Origin: Actinomyces sp. AC-20-1
GTDB taxonomy: Bacteria > Actinomycetota > Actinomycetes > Actinomycetales > Actinomycetaceae
Length of the DNA: 64,000 nt
NCBI RefSeq assembly: GCF_023369555.1
Contig: NZ_JACJVC010000015.1
Coordinates: 1 to 64,000 of the forward strand
Direction of reading: 5' to 3'
Within the stretch, counting starts at the first letter, position 1. The number at the start of each line of letters is the position of its first letter. The position numbers and the translations under genes are program-made. Below are positions 34,750 through 44,411 of the stretch, piece by piece. The notes under the pieces were generated by a model. It saw only the letters and a list, made by a program, of their open reading frames with translations. It made no database searches and had not been told where the DNA came from.

Positions 34750-34995
34750 ATGAGCAGTCAGTCCCTCCCCGTCATCGCTGTGCGCGGCGAGATCAAGCTC
34801 GGCCAGTTCCTCAAGCTCGCGGGCCTGGTGGAGGACGGCGCTGAGGCGCGCGTGGCCGTCCAGTCCGGTGACGTCCTCGTCAACGGCGAGCCCGAGAGCC
34901 GCCGTGGCCACCGCCTGGCGGACGGCGACATCGTCGTCGTGGACCTGCCGGCCGGCGAGGCCGGTGCCGTCGTCCGCCTCGTTGCCGAGGCCTGA
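34750..34995 (+). CDS. small S4-domain RNA-binding protein
   Basis: An 81-residue protein consisting almost wholly of one S4 domain: IKLGQFLKLAGLVEDGAEAR, then VAVQSGDVLVNGEPESRRGHRL and ADGDIVVV. The YaaA/RlbA-type group binds structured RNA, often ribosomal. The CACACT -10-like element lies six bases before ATG 34750, so the message may be leaderless. The gene stands alone between the hypothetical protein and the remnant downstream. Confidence 0.85.
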   Translation: MSSQSLPVIAVRGEIKLGQFLKLAGLVEDGAEARVAVQSGDVLVNGEPESRRGHRLADGDIVVVDLPAGEAGAVVRLVAEA

Positions 34996-35149
34996 GGCTC
35001 CTCCTCTGGACTCCGATCTGAAGGCTCAGGCCTCACCCGAGTGGGACCGGGCGCACCACAGGTGAGGACCAGAGCTCCCGTCCCGGGCTCCACAGGCCGC
35101 GCTCCCGTCAGGCAGCCTCCTGCTTGCCCACAAAAGCAGGTAGCCGGTC

Positions 35150-35696
35150 AGTCGCAGCGTCGCCGTGCTCCACCAGCGCCCATCGGCACTGGCTCTCGCC
35201 CAGCAGGCAGCAGCCCTCGTGCACGGCCTCGCCTGCCCCGACCAGGAGCCCGACATCCCTGTCGTCATGCCGGCTCACCCACGCTCCGGCCCCGTGCCGC
35301 TTCCCCGGCTGCGCTACGGCTCGAGCCGGGAGCGTCATCCAGGCGCGAAGGCCTCGGTCGTACCACGGTCCATCCGCCTGTCCCCCGAGGACGTCGCCAC
35401 GGTCAACGGCCTGCCGGTCATGACCCCCGAGCGCACGATCCTCGACTGCGCGCTCACGCTCCCCGTCAGGCAGTCCGTGTGCGTCATCGACCCCGCCATG
35501 CGTGCGCAGTGCCTACCGGACAAGCACAACCGGGTCTGTGAAGGTGCCGGCCCGGAGCACCTCAGGACCCTCCTGCTCGCCAGGCTCGAGGCACTGGGCA
35601 CGCGCAGAGGCATCCGGCGGGCACGAGCCGCCATCGCCCTCGCCAGCCCGTGGTCCGAGTCCCCTGGGGAGAGCGTGCTGCGGTGGCCCGTCGCCT
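35150..35696 (+). pseudogene. AbiEi/DUF559-type protein remnant
   Basis: A plus-strand fragment recognisable from about ALAQQAAALVHGLACPDQEP through PRSIRLSPEDVATVNGLPVM, TPERTILDCALTLP and IALASPWSESPGESVLRW. These are the middle blocks of a large actinobacterial family related to AbiEi antitoxins with a C-terminal DUF559/Vsr-like nuclease fold. The first 50-60 residues lack a credible start, and everything after ESPGESVLRW, where the nuclease domain should begin, is replaced by unrelated sequence. It is therefore broken at both ends. It occupies the space between the S4 gene and dnaE, with the following 150 bases noncoding. Confidence 0.65.
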
Positions 35697-35800
35697 GCAG
35701 TCCGTTCTGCAGACGGCGACCTCGCTCCGCAGGCCCCGTGACCTGTGGGCATGAGCCCTGCGCCCTCACGCAGCGTCCACCTCTCCAGGCCATCAGCCGG

Positions 35801-35838
35801 AAGCGGGCGGGCCCCAGCAAGAAGCGGGCGGGCCCGCC
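35801..35838 (-). repeat. tandem GC-rich repeat after dnaE
   Basis: Two copies of aagcgggcgggccc (35801-35814 and 35822-35835) lie just past the dnaE stop. The second ends in the palindrome ggcgggcccgcc (35827-35838). It may act as a weak terminator for dnaE. Confidence 0.4.
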
Positions 35839-35845
35839 AGGGCTC

Positions 35846-38800
35846 TCAGCGCGACAGGCAGGCCGGGCCGAGCAGCGCCTTGATGTCCGAGTAGAAGGCC
35901 TGGCTGGCCTCCACCCGCAGGGAGGAGTCCAGCTGCGTGCGCACCTCGCGCCCCGGGCTTGTGAGCGTCAGCCGCACCGGGCTCTCCCCCGGGTGCTTCT
36001 CCAGCACCGTGCGGAACCTCTCCACCAGCGGCCCCGTGCAGCGGTTGGTCGGCAGCGTGATCGTCACGGCGGCGTGCGAGGCGCTGGAGACGTCCGGGAT
36101 CGTCAGCTCCTGCGCGTACAGGGCCACCTGGCCATCGCGCCGGTTGAGCTTGCCACGGACCGTCACGACGGTGTCCGGCGCCAGCATGGTCGAGACCGTC
36201 TGGTAGGTCGCCGGGAAGAACAGGCACTCCACGCTTCCGCCCAGGTCCTCCACCTGGACGATCGCCCAGAGGTTGCCCTGCTTCGTCGTCTTGCGCTGCA
36301 GGGAGGTGATGAGGCCGGCGACCGTCACCATGGCGCCGTCGGGCCTCTCCTCGTTGGCGATGAGGTCGGCGATCTCCGTGTCCGCGAGCTTGCCCAGCAG
36401 CCCCTCCAGGCCCAGCAGCGGGTGGTCGGAGACGTACAGCCCCAGCATGTCGCGCTCGTAGGCGAGCTTGTCCTTCTTGTCCCACTCGGGCAGGTCCGGG
36501 ACCTCCGAGGAGAAGACCGGCCCCGAGGAGAAGGGGTCCTGCCCGCCGTCGTCGCCACCCATGAGGGAGGCGAAGAGGTCGAACTGCCCGGCCGCCTCAT
36601 TGCGCTTGACGCCGATGATCTCGTCGACGAAGTCCTCGTGGCAGGCCTGCAGGGCCCGGCGCGACTTGCCCAGCGAGTCGAAGGCGCCGGCCTTGATGAG
36701 GGAGTCGATGGTGCGCTTGTTGCACACCACGGCGGGGACCTTGTCGAGGAAGTCCTCGAAGGACGTGAAGGACCCCTTGTCCGTGCGCGCCTCGACGATC
36801 CCGGCGACGACGTTCGCGCCGACGTTGCGCACCGCCCCCATGCCGAAGCGGATGTCCTCCCCGACGGCGGAGAACTGGGCGCGGGAGGCGTTGACGTCCG
36901 GGGCGAGGACGCGGATGCCCATGTGCCGGCACTCGCCCAGGTACACGGCGAGCTTGTCCTTGTTGTCCTTCGCGCTGGTGAGCAGGGCCGCCATGTACTC
37001 GGTCGGGTAGTGGGCCTTGAGGTAGGCGGTCCAGTACGTGACGACGCCGTAGGCCGCCGAGTGCGCCTTGTTGAAGGCATACTTGGCGAAGGGCACCACG
37101 ACGTCCCACAGGGCCTTGACCGACTCCTTGGAGAAGCCGTTGGAGACCATGCCGGCCTCGAACTCGACGTACATCTTCTCCAGGATGTCCATCTTCTTCT
37201 TGCCCATGGCCTTGCGCAGGGCGTCGGCCTTGCCCATCGTGAAGCCCGCCAGGTCGGTGGCGATCTTCATCACCTGCTCCTGGTAGACGATGAGGCCGTA
37301 GGTGTTGCCCAGGATCGGCTCGAGGGTGTCCTTGAGCTCGGGGTGGATGGGGACGATCTCCTGCTGGCCGTTCTTGCGCAGCGCGTAGTTCGTGTGGGAC
37401 TCCGCGCCCATGGGGCCGGGCCGGTAGAGGGCGCCGACGGCGGAGATGTCCTCGAAGTTGTCGGGGCGCATGAGGCGCAGGAGGGTGCGCATGCCGCCGC
37501 CGTCGAGCTGGAAGACGCCCAGGGTCTCGCCGCGCGAGAGGAGCTGGTAGGTCTCGGCGTCGTCGAGGGGGATGTGGTCGATGTCCAGCGGCTCCTTGCC
37601 GTTGGCGACGATGTTCTCCAGGGCGTCGGAGATGACCGTGAGGTTGCGCAGGCCCAGGAAGTCCATCTTGAGCAGGCCCAGGTGCTCGCAGGTCGGGTAG
37701 TCGAACTGGGTGATGTAGGCGCCGTCCTGGAGGCGCTGCATCATGGGGATGACGTCGGTGAGCGTCCGGGAGGACATGATGACGGCGCAGGCGTGCACGC
37801 CCCACTGACGGGTGACGCCCTCGAGCCCCTGGGCGAGGTCGACGATCTTCTGGGCGTCGGGGTCGCCGGCGTGCAGGTCGCGGAACTCCTGGGCCTCGCC
37901 GTAGCGCTCGTCCTCGGGGTTGAAGATGCCCTTGATGGTGATGTCCTTGCCCATGATGGTGGGCGGCATCGCCTTGGTGAGCTTGTCGCCGACGGCGTAG
38001 GGGTAGCCCATGACTCGGCTGGCGTCCTTGAGGGACTGCTTGGCCTTGATGACGCCGTAGGTGACGACCTGGCTGACCTTGTCCGAGCCGTACTTGTCCT
38101 TGACGTACTCGATGACCTCCTCGCGCCTGCGCTCGTCGAAGTCGACGTCGATGTCGGGCATGGAGATGCGCTCGGGGTTGAGGAAGCGCTCGAAGATGAG
38201 GCCGTGCGAGAGCGGGTCGAGCTCGGTGATGCCCATGGCGTAGGCGACGATGGAGCCGGCGCCGGAGCCGCGGCCGGGCCCGACGCGGATACCGCGGTTC
38301 TTTGCCCAGTTGATGTAGTCGGCGACGACGAGGAAGTAGCCGGGGAAGCCCATCTGGACGATGACGCCGATCTCGTACTCGGCCTGGCGGCGCCGGTCCT
38401 CAGGGATGTCGCCGTGGTAGCGGCGCTCCATGCCGCGCCAGCACTCCTTGACGAACCACGAGTCCATGGTCTCGCCCTCGGGCACCGGGAAGACGGGCAT
38501 GAAGGAGGCGCCCTCGTCGATGGTCTGGAAGGTCACGTCGCACTGCTCGGCCACCAGCAGGGTGTTGTCGCAGGCCTCGGGCATCTCCTTGAACAGCTCG
38601 CGCATCTCCCGGCCGGGGCGCAGGTAGTAGGTGGGCCCGCCGTCGAACTTGAATCGGTCCGGGTCCGACAGGACGGAGCCGGAGTTGATGCACAGCATCG
38701 CGTCCTGGATGGCGGCGTCCTCGGGGCGCACGTAGTGGGAGTCGTTGGTGGCGATGAGCGGGGCGCCGAGCTCCTTCGACAGGCGCAGGAGGTCCTTGGT

Positions 38801-39430
38801 GACCCGGGTCTCGATCTCGAGCCCGTGGTCCATGAGCTCGACGTAGAAGCAGTCCTTGCCGAAGATGTCCTGCATCTCCCCGGCGCAGCGGCGGGCCTCG
38901 TCCCACTGCCCCAGGCGCAGGCGGGTCTGGACCTCGCTGGAGGGACAGCCGGTGGAGCCGATGAGGCCGGCGGCGTAGCGCGACAGGAGCTCGCGGTCCA
39001 TGCGGGGGGCCTTGCCCCACTGGCCCTCGAGGGAGGCGTAGGAGTCCAGGCGCATGAGGTTGTGCAAGCCCTCGTCGTTGCGGGCCAGCAGTGTCAGGTG
39101 CGTGTAGGAGCCGCGGGCCGAGACGTCGTCGGAGCGCTGGGACTCGTCGCCCCAGAAGACGCGGGTCTTGTCGAAGCGGCTCGTGCCCGGGGTCATGTAG
39201 GCCTCGACGCCGATGATCGGCTTGATGCCGGCCTTCTTGGCCGCCGCGTAGAACTCGTAGGCGCCGAACATGTAGCCGTGGTCGGTGATGGCCAGGGCGC
39301 GCTGGCCCAGGCGCTTGGCCTCGGCGATGTAGTCCTTGATCTTCCCGGCACCGTCGAGCATCGAGTAGTCCGTGTGGACGTGCAGGTGGACGAAGTCGTC
39401 CGTGGGGGCCCCGGTGCTCGTGTCCGTCAT
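35846..39430 (-). CDS. dnaE: DNA polymerase III alpha subunit DnaE
   Basis: A 1194-residue replicative polymerase subunit of the DnaE1 type. The N-terminal PHP domain begins HLHVHTDYSMLDG. The polymerase core has GPGRGSGAGSIVAYAMGI and PDIDVDFDERRR with the catalytic aspartates. A tandem helix-hairpin-helix region and the C-terminal OB fold (VTVAGLITSLQRKTTKQG) follow. The start is taken at ATG 39430, which has AGGA at good distance; ATG 39439 or GTG 39481, overlapping the acetyltransferase stop, are alternatives. It copies the chromosome with the beta clamp. It follows a GNAT gene and the lspA-rluD pair on the same strand. Confidence 0.96.
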   Translation of the reverse strand: MTDTSTGAPTDDFVHLHVHTDYSMLDGAGKIKDYIAEAKRLGQRALAITDHGYMFGAYEFYAAAKKAGIKPIIGVEAYMTPGTSRFDKTRVFWGDESQRSDDVSARGSYTHLTLLARNDEGLHNLMRLDSYASLEGQWGKAPRMDRELLSRYAAGLIGSTGCPSSEVQTRLRLGQWDEARRCAGEMQDIFGKDCFYVELMDHGLEIETRVTKDLLRLSKELGAPLIATNDSHYVRPEDAAIQDAMLCINSGSVLSDPDRFKFDGGPTYYLRPGREMRELFKEMPEACDNTLLVAEQCDVTFQTIDEGASFMPVFPVPEGETMDSWFVKECWRGMERRYHGDIPEDRRRQAEYEIGVIVQMGFPGYFLVVADYINWAKNRGIRVGPGRGSGAGSIVAYAMGITELDPLSHGLIFERFLNPERISMPDIDVDFDERRREEVIEYVKDKYGSDKVSQVVTYGVIKAKQSLKDASRVMGYPYAVGDKLTKAMPPTIMGKDITIKGIFNPEDERYGEAQEFRDLHAGDPDAQKIVDLAQGLEGVTRQWGVHACAVIMSSRTLTDVIPMMQRLQDGAYITQFDYPTCEHLGLLKMDFLGLRNLTVISDALENIVANGKEPLDIDHIPLDDAETYQLLSRGETLGVFQLDGGGMRTLLRLMRPDNFEDISAVGALYRPGPMGAESHTNYALRKNGQQEIVPIHPELKDTLEPILGNTYGLIVYQEQVMKIATDLAGFTMGKADALRKAMGKKKMDILEKMYVEFEAGMVSNGFSKESVKALWDVVVPFAKYAFNKAHSAAYGVVTYWTAYLKAHYPTEYMAALLTSAKDNKDKLAVYLGECRHMGIRVLAPDVNASRAQFSAVGEDIRFGMGAVRNVGANVVAGIVEARTDKGSFTSFEDFLDKVPAVVCNKRTIDSLIKAGAFDSLGKSRRALQACHEDFVDEIIGVKRNEAAGQFDLFASLMGGDDGGQDPFSSGPVFSSEVPDLPEWDKKDKLAYERDMLGLYVSDHPLLGLEGLLGKLADTEIADLIANEERPDGAMVTVAGLITSLQRKTTKQGNLWAIVQVEDLGGSVECLFFPATYQTVSTMLAPDTVVTVRGKLNRRDGQVALYAQELTIPDVSSASHAAVTITLPTNRCTGPLVERFRTVLEKHPGESPVRLTLTSPGREVRTQLDSSLRVEASQAFYSDIKALLGPACLSR

Positions 39431-39477
39431 GGGGCTCATCCTAGGTGCGGGCACCGGCGCGCTCGATGCCCTCTCGG

Positions 39478-40089
39478 TCACGTCCGACGGCGGGGCCCGG
39501 GCCCGGTGACGGTGCGCGCCATGTCCCGGTGCCAGATCCCGGCGTCGAGGTAGCGCTCACCGCCGACGGCGCGGTAGCCGCAGCGCTCGTAGAAGCCCAT
39601 GGCCTGCTCCTGGGCACTGAGCAGGACGCGCACCCCCGTCGTGCCGGGCGGTACGCCGACGGCGCCGGCCTGCTCGACGCCCAGCGCCACCCCGGCGTGC
39701 TCGAGGGCGATGGACTCGAGCACGGACACGAGCCGCGCCCCCAGGCCCGTGCCGCGGGCCACGCGGCGCACCGCGAGGCGTCCGAGGTGGACCTGGCCCG
39801 GGCGGGTGGGCTCGAGCAGGACCCGGCCGGCGCCCAGCGGGGTGCCGTCCGCCCCCTGGGCCAGGACGTGGAGGGTGGTCGCCTCGAAGTCCCGGGCGTC
39901 GATCTCCTCGACGAGGGGCACGGCCTGCTCGACGACGAAGACCTCCAGGCGCACGTCGGCCAGTCCCCGGCGCACCTCGTCCAGGGCGGGGTCGGCGTCG
40001 TCGCCGCGGGCGGTGGCGAAGGTGACCGGCTCGGCCACGGCGTCCGCCGTCGGGATGCTGAGGGCGGCCGGGCCGTCGTGGGGGCTCAT
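39478..40089 (-). CDS. GNAT-family N-acetyltransferase
   Basis: A 203-residue protein with the acetyl-CoA-binding motif A as LGRLAVRRVARGTGLGARLV (about 104-123) and the C-terminal AMGFYERCGYRAVGGERYLD. The N-terminal EVFVVEQAVPLVEEIDARD block matches the ElaA-like subgroup. The acceptor is not known. It lies between rluD and dnaE on the same strand and ends 47 bases before the dnaE start. Confidence 0.88.
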   Translation of the reverse strand: MSPHDGPAALSIPTADAVAEPVTFATARGDDADPALDEVRRGLADVRLEVFVVEQAVPLVEEIDARDFEATTLHVLAQGADGTPLGAGRVLLEPTRPGQVHLGRLAVRRVARGTGLGARLVSVLESIALEHAGVALGVEQAGAVGVPPGTTGVRVLLSAQEQAMGFYERCGYRAVGGERYLDAGIWHRDMARTVTGPGPRRRT

Positions 40090-40181
40090 CGGGGGTCCTT
40101 CCTTCCCTTCTCCGCCCAGAGGGCGGGCACGGTGGGGTCGAGCTCGTGCCGGCCGTTCCGTGCGCCGGCCCGGCGGGCGGG

Positions 40182-41114
40182 TCAGCGCAGGACGGAGGCG
40201 TCACGCAGGACGTCGAGGGCGTGGACGAGGTCCTCGGGGTAAGCGCTGCGGAAGGTCATCCACTCCCCCGTGACCGGGTGGGCGAGGCCGAGCTCGTGGG
40301 CGTGCAGCCACTGGCGCACAAGCCCGGTGCGCTCGGTCAGCGCCGGGGAGGCGCCGTAGGTCGCGTCGCCCACGCAGGGGTGGCCGACGGCGGACATGTG
40401 GACGCGGATCTGGTGCGTGCGGCCGGTCTCCAGGTGCACCTCGACCAGGTCCGCCGTCGGCATGGACTCGATGACGTCGTAGTGGGTGACGGACTCGCGT
40501 CCGCCGTCGATGACCGCCATCTTCCACTCGCGGCTGGGGTGGCGCCCGATGGGTGCGTCGATCGTGCCGGAGGTGGGGTCGAGGTGGCCCTGGACGAGGG
40601 CGTGGTAGACCTTCTCGACCGTGTGCTCGCGGAAGGCCCGTTTGAGCACGGAGTAGGCGGTCTCGCCCTTGGCGACGATCATGACGCCCGAGGTGCCCAC
40701 GTCCAGGCGCGAGACGATGCCCTGGCGCTCGGCGGCGCCCGAGGTCGCCACGCGCACGCGCATGGCCTTGAGGGCGCCGAGGATGTCGGGGCCGTCCCAG
40801 CCCATCGAGGGGTGCGCGGCCACGCCCGCGGGCTTGTCGACGACGACGATGTCCTCGTCCTCGTAGAGGATCCCCATGCCCTCGACGGGGGTGGCGACGG
40901 GCTCGACGGGGCGCGGCTCCGGCATGTCGACCTCGAGGACGGCGCCGGCGCCCAGGCGGTCGGACTTGCTGAGCGCGGCGCCGTCGAGGCGCACGCCGCC
41001 CTCGGCGCAGATCTCCCCGACCTTCGTGCGAGACAGCCCGGTCATACGGGCCAGTGCGGCGTCGACGCGCTCACCGGTGAGCCCGTCGGGCACGGGCATG
41101 AGGCGCAGGCTCAT
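40182..41114 (-). CDS. rluD: RluD-type 23S rRNA pseudouridine synthase
   Basis: A 310-residue enzyme that isomerises uridines in RNA, probably in helix 69 of 23S rRNA as in the RluD group. An N-terminal S4 domain ([19 protein letters not shown]) precedes the catalytic domain with the Asp motif [16 protein letters not shown] (about 149-164) and [16 protein letters not shown]. Its start overlaps the lspA stop by four bases, the usual lspA-rluD pair. The exact target position is inferred from family, so the symbol is tentative. Confidence 0.92.
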   Translation of the reverse strand: MSLRLMPVPDGLTGERVDAALARMTGLSRTKVGEICAEGGVRLDGAALSKSDRLGAGAVLEVDMPEPRPVEPVATPVEGMGILYEDEDIVVVDKPAGVAAHPSMGWDGPDILGALKAMRVRVATSGAAERQGIVSRLDVGTSGVMIVAKGETAYSVLKRAFREHTVEKVYHALVQGHLDPTSGTIDAPIGRHPSREWKMAVIDGGRESVTHYDVIESMPTADLVEVHLETGRTHQIRVHMSAVGHPCVGDATYGASPALTERTGLVRQWLHAHELGLAHPVTGEWMTFRSAYPEDLVHALDVLRDASVLR

Positions 41115-41791
41115 GCCCGCGTCCCGTCCTCGGCCTCCTGGGGGGACGGCTCCACGGCGGGGGCCTCGCAGGAGTCCTCGGAGGGCTCCGCGGCGGGCTC
41201 CTCCGTGGGGGCCGCTGCGGGGTCCTCAGTCGTGTCCTCGGGCCGCTTCGGGTGCCCGGCGCGGCTGCCGTCGACCTCGAGCCCGTACAGGCTCAGCACC
41301 ATGATGGCGCCCGCGGCGGCGACGATGGCGATGTCCGCGACGTTGCCGACGAACAGGCCCCCGTAGTCGATGAAGTCGACGACGTGGCCGCGCAGCACCC
41401 CGGGGGACCTGAGGAGGCGGTCAAGGAGGTTGCCGACGGCGCCGCCGAGCACGAGGCCGAGGGCGACGGCCCACCACAGGGAGCCCAGGCGCCTGGAGAC
41501 CCGCAGGACGACAACGGTGACGACGGCCGCGATGAGGGTGAGGATCCAGGTCTGCCCGGTCGCGAAGGAGAAGGCGGCGCCGGGGTTGCGCAGCAGGACG
41601 AGGCCGAGCAGGTCCCCGACCAGCGCGACGCGGTGCCCGTCGGCCAGGGCGCTGACGGCCCAGGCCTTGGTGGCCTGGTCGATGACGACGACGGCGACGG
41701 CGAGCACCCACAGCAGGCGGACGTGGTCGGTGCGAGGGGTCCGGCAGGTGCGGGCGGTGGTGGGGGGCGCTTGCGGTGCGGGCGGTGTCAT
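41111..41791 (-). CDS. lspA: lipoprotein signal peptidase LspA
   Basis: A 226-residue aspartic membrane protease that cuts the signal peptide of prolipoproteins such as the binding protein at 32403. Four membrane helices are visible. The first includes [13 protein letters not shown], and the catalytic aspartates are in GNLLDRLLR and [10 protein letters not shown]. An acidic Glu/Pro-rich cytoplasmic tail of about 55 residues is longer than in most relatives. ATG 41791 is chosen; ATG 41812 in frame would add seven residues. It is translationally coupled to rluD. Confidence 0.94.
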   Translation of the reverse strand: MTPPAPQAPPTTARTCRTPRTDHVRLLWVLAVAVVVIDQATKAWAVSALADGHRVALVGDLLGLVLLRNPGAAFSFATGQTWILTLIAAVVTVVVLRVSRRLGSLWWAVALGLVLGGAVGNLLDRLLRSPGVLRGHVVDFIDYGGLFVGNVADIAIVAAAGAIMVLSLYGLEVDGSRAGHPKRPEDTTEDPAAAPTEEPAAEPSEDSCEAPAVEPSPQEAEDGTRA

Positions 41792-41911
41792 GGGTTCTCT
41801 CGGGTGTCTCACACCGCGAGGGCGGCGGCCCCATGGTGGGGTCGCCGCCCTCGCGGGTTGGGCATGGCTGCCGTCGTGGCGGCGTGCCGGGTCTCAGAGC
41901 GAGGCGGGTCT

Positions 41912-42508
41912 TCAGAGCGAGCCGGTGCCACCGTCGGGGCCGTCCTCGACGTTGGTGAGGAGGTTCTGGAGGTAGCTCTTGAGACGGGTGCGGTAGTCGG
42001 ACTCGAAGCGGCGCAGCTCGTCGATCTTGTGCTCGAGGCCGGAGCGCTCCTTCTCGAGCTGGGCGAGGGTGCGGTTGCGCTGGTCCTCGGCCTCGCGGAC
42101 GATCGACTCGCCGGTGGTGCGGGCCTCGGAGATGATGCGCTCGCCCTCGGCCTTGCCGTTGGAGACGTGCTCGTCGTGCAGGCGCTGGGCCAGCTCGAGC
42201 ATGCCGGAGACGGCGGCGGGCTCCTGCGGGGCGCCGGTGAGGGCGACCGGGGCGGCCGCGGGGGCCTCCTCGACGACGGGGGCCCGGGCGGTGACCGGGG
42301 CGACGGGCTCGCCCTGGCCGAGCTCGGTGATGCGCGCGTTGGCGGCCTCGAGGCGGGCCTTGAGGTCGGCGTTCTCCGCCTCGAGCTGACGCATCGCCTC
42401 CACGACCTCGTCGAGGAACTCGTCGACCTCGTCCTGCTCGTAACCCTCGCGGAACTTGGTCGCCTGGAACTTCTTGTTGAGGACGTCGTCTGCGGACAGC
42501 AGCGTCAT
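41912..42508 (-). CDS. divIVA: DivIVA/Wag31 polar growth protein
   Basis: A 198-residue coiled-coil protein. The N-terminal membrane-binding domain is MTLLSADDVLNKKFQATKFR followed by GYEQDEVDEFLDEVVEAM. A short coiled coil, an Ala/Pro-rich linker (about residues 72-110) and a second long coiled coil follow. In actinobacteria it marks the poles and directs peptidoglycan synthesis. ATG 42508 is the conserved start with GAGGTGA upstream; an in-frame ATG 60 bases further up is unlikely. It closes the dcw cluster, 219 bases after yggT. Confidence 0.94.
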   Translation of the reverse strand: MTLLSADDVLNKKFQATKFREGYEQDEVDEFLDEVVEAMRQLEAENADLKARLEAANARITELGQGEPVAPVTARAPVVEEAPAAAPVALTGAPQEPAAVSGMLELAQRLHDEHVSNGKAEGERIISEARTTGESIVREAEDQRNRTLAQLEKERSGLEHKIDELRRFESDYRTRLKSYLQNLLTNVEDGPDGGTGSL

Positions 42509-42580
42509 TGTCGTCACCTCGGTGTCTTGACGGAAAGTGTCATGAGTACTGGCGTACCAGGCGCTCATGCGGACAGGTTA

Positions 42581-42599
42581 CCTGAACTCGAGGTTCAGG
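42581..42599 (-). promoter_or_regulatory. inverted repeat upstream of divIVA
   Basis: CCTGAAC and GTTCAGG are perfect 7-bp arms around TCGAG, about 75 bases before the divIVA start and after the yggT stop. It could be a terminator for yggT or a divIVA operator; sequence alone does not decide. Confidence 0.4.
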
Positions 42600-42727
42600 C
42601 GCGTTGACGACGTCATCCTAGTGCGCCTTCTCACCCAGTGTCCTGCCAACGGGCGCCAGGAGCGTGGACGCGGCCGTGCGGTGCGGCCCCGCAGAGGGGC
42701 CGTGGGGCGGGCGGAGGTCACGGGGTG

Positions 42728-43033
42728 CTAGCCGAGCCTGGCGACGAGGCCGAGCAGGCTCTGGAGCACGGCGATGCCGAAGTAGAGGGCGAGGAAGCTC
42801 ATGTCGACGCCCACCCCGCCCAGGTGCAGCGTGGGCACCACCCGGCGCAGCGCCCTCAGGGGCGGGTCCGTCAGCGCGTAGACGAGGTTCGCCAGGACCA
42901 GGACGAGGCCGGTGGGACGCCACTGGCGGGCGAGCATCTGCACCCAGTCGAGGACGACCCGGCCGAGCAGCACGAGGACGTAGAGGCTCAGGAGGCTGCG
43001 CAGGATGAGGACGAAGGCGGCGAGAGCGCTCAC
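42728..43033 (-). CDS. YggT-family membrane protein
   Basis: A 101-residue protein with two hydrophobic helical regions (about 3-25 and 76-98) and the family motif YALTDPPLRALRRVVPTLHLGG in between. YggT proteins are regularly encoded between sepF and divIVA in Gram-positive dcw clusters and are thought to help in division or osmotic tolerance. It begins five bases after the sepF stop, so it is co-transcribed with it. Confidence 0.92.
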   Translation of the reverse strand: MSALAAFVLILRSLLSLYVLVLLGRVVLDWVQMLARQWRPTGLVLVLANLVYALTDPPLRALRRVVPTLHLGGVGVDMSFLALYFGIAVLQSLLGLVARLG

Positions 43034-43038
43034 TGGGC

Positions 43039-43488
43039 TCAGCTCTGGTTGAAGAAGCGGCCGTTCTCCTCGGCCTGCTCACCGCCGTCGATCTCGACGG
43101 TGGCGGGCGTCAGGAGGAAGACGCGGGGGGTGACGCGCTCGATGGCGCCGTTGAGCCCGAAGACGAGGCCGGCGGAGAAGTCGACCATGCGGCGCGCGTC
43201 GGCCTCGCCCATGTGGGTGAGGTTGACAATGACGGGCACGCCGTCGCGGAAGGCCTCGCCGATGACCCGGGCCTCGTTGTAGGTGGTGGGGTGCACGGTG
43301 ACGATGCGGCGCAGGTCGGGTACGGCGACGGGGGCGGGCGCCTCCTCCTCGTAGGAGGCGTAGGCGGGCTCGGCCTCGTAGGCGTCCTCGGCGTAGGGCT
43401 CGGCGGCCACCTCGTAGCCCTGCTCGTACTCGTCCTCGGCGGGCTGGGCGTAGCCGAGGAAGCTGGTCATCTTGTGCAGCGCGCTCAT
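43039..43488 (-). CDS. sepF: cell division protein SepF
   Basis: A 149-residue FtsZ-interacting protein. A short N-terminal amphipathic helix ([20 protein letters not shown]) tethers it to the membrane. A Glu/Tyr-rich linker follows, and then the SepF core with [39 protein letters not shown] and [10 protein letters not shown]. In actinobacteria, which lack FtsA, SepF is the main FtsZ anchor. It lies 120 bases after pgeF and just before yggT. Confidence 0.95.
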   Translation of the reverse strand: MSALHKMTSFLGYAQPAEDEYEQGYEVAAEPYAEDAYEAEPAYASYEEEAPAPVAVPDLRRIVTVHPTTYNEARVIGEAFRDGVPVIVNLTHMGEADARRMVDFSAGLVFGLNGAIERVTPRVFLLTPATVEIDGGEQAEENGRFFNQS

Positions 43489-43608
43489 GTCATGGGCTCC
43501 TGTGTGCTTGCCGGTCCCCTCACGGCCCGGACGTGCTGACGCTATCTGGCACCCGGGAGCACGGCGGCGATTGCCGTCGGCGTGTCACCACGTTGGAGCC
43601 GGCACGCC

Positions 43609-44397
43609 TCAGGGGCGCTGCCCGACGACGACGCCGGCGAGGCGGCCCGTCCTGCCGTCGCGGCGGTAGGAGTAGAAGCGCTCGTCCTCGAGGGTGCACC
43701 AGCCGGGGTGCTCGACGCGGTGCACACCGAGCCGGGTGAGCTGGGCGAGGACGCCGGCGGCGACGTCGAGGCCGGGGGTGCCCCAGCGGGTGGTGGTGGC
43801 GCAGGCCGGCTCGGTGGCGGCGCCGGCCTCTCGCATGTGCTCGGGGACCTCGTAGCAGGAGCCGCAGACGCAGGGGCCGATGGCGGCCCACAGGTCCTCG
43901 GGGTCGGCGCCGCGGCGGACGAGGGCGCTGACCGCCGCGGGCACGACGCCGTCGAGCATGCCGCGGCGCCCGGCGTGGACGACGGCGGTGAGCGTCCCGT
44001 CACCGGTGGCGAGCAGGAGGGGCACGCAGTCGGCGACCATGACGGCAGCGGCTCCGGCGGCGGGCGCGCCGTCGGGCCTGAGGTCGAGCACGAGGGCGTC
44101 GGCGGTGGGCGCCTCGTGGCCTGCGACGGCGGGGGCGACGACGGCGGAGTGGACCTGGTTCATCCAGGCGATGGTGGGGGCCCGTCCCCCGGTGGCCCGC
44201 GCGAGGGCCGCGGCCAGCGCGCGCCGGTGGGCCAGGACCCGCCTCTCGTCGTCGCCGACGTGCAGGGCGAGGTTGGTGCCGGCGTGGGGGTCGGCCCCGT
44301 TCACGGGCGGGGCCCCCGCGCCGCGGGTGGTGAAGAACCCGCGGGCACGGGGGCCCAGCCCGACCTCGAGCAGCTCGATGGCGGCAGCGGCTGTCAA
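43609..44397 (-). CDS. pgeF: PgeF/YfiH-family purine nucleoside phosphorylase-like protein
   Basis: A 262-residue protein of the former multicopper polyphenol oxidase family. The three metal-site residues appear in MNQVHSAVV, MVADCVPLLL and VVHAGRRGMLDGVV, with GPCVCGSCYEV near the C-terminal third. Members act on purine nucleosides or remove wrongly incorporated L-Ser from UDP-MurNAc peptides, which would explain the constant place beside ftsZ. It starts 14 bases after the ftsZ stop. The yggS gene that often follows is not found. Confidence 0.92.
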   Translation of the reverse strand: MTAAAAIELLEVGLGPRARGFFTTRGAGAPPVNGADPHAGTNLALHVGDDERRVLAHRRALAAALARATGGRAPTIAWMNQVHSAVVAPAVAGHEAPTADALVLDLRPDGAPAAGAAAVMVADCVPLLLATGDGTLTAVVHAGRRGMLDGVVPAAVSALVRRGADPEDLWAAIGPCVCGSCYEVPEHMREAGAATEPACATTTRWGTPGLDVAAGVLAQLTRLGVHRVEHPGWCTLEDERFYSYRRDGRTGRLAGVVVGQRP

Positions 44398-44411
44398 CGG
44401 CGGCGCTCCGC

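Noticed and set aside
35165-39553. A 1462-codon plus-strand open frame covering dnaE
   Set aside because: Only its first 180 codons resemble a protein (the AbiEi-type remnant); the rest is the antisense of dnaE with low-complexity composition.
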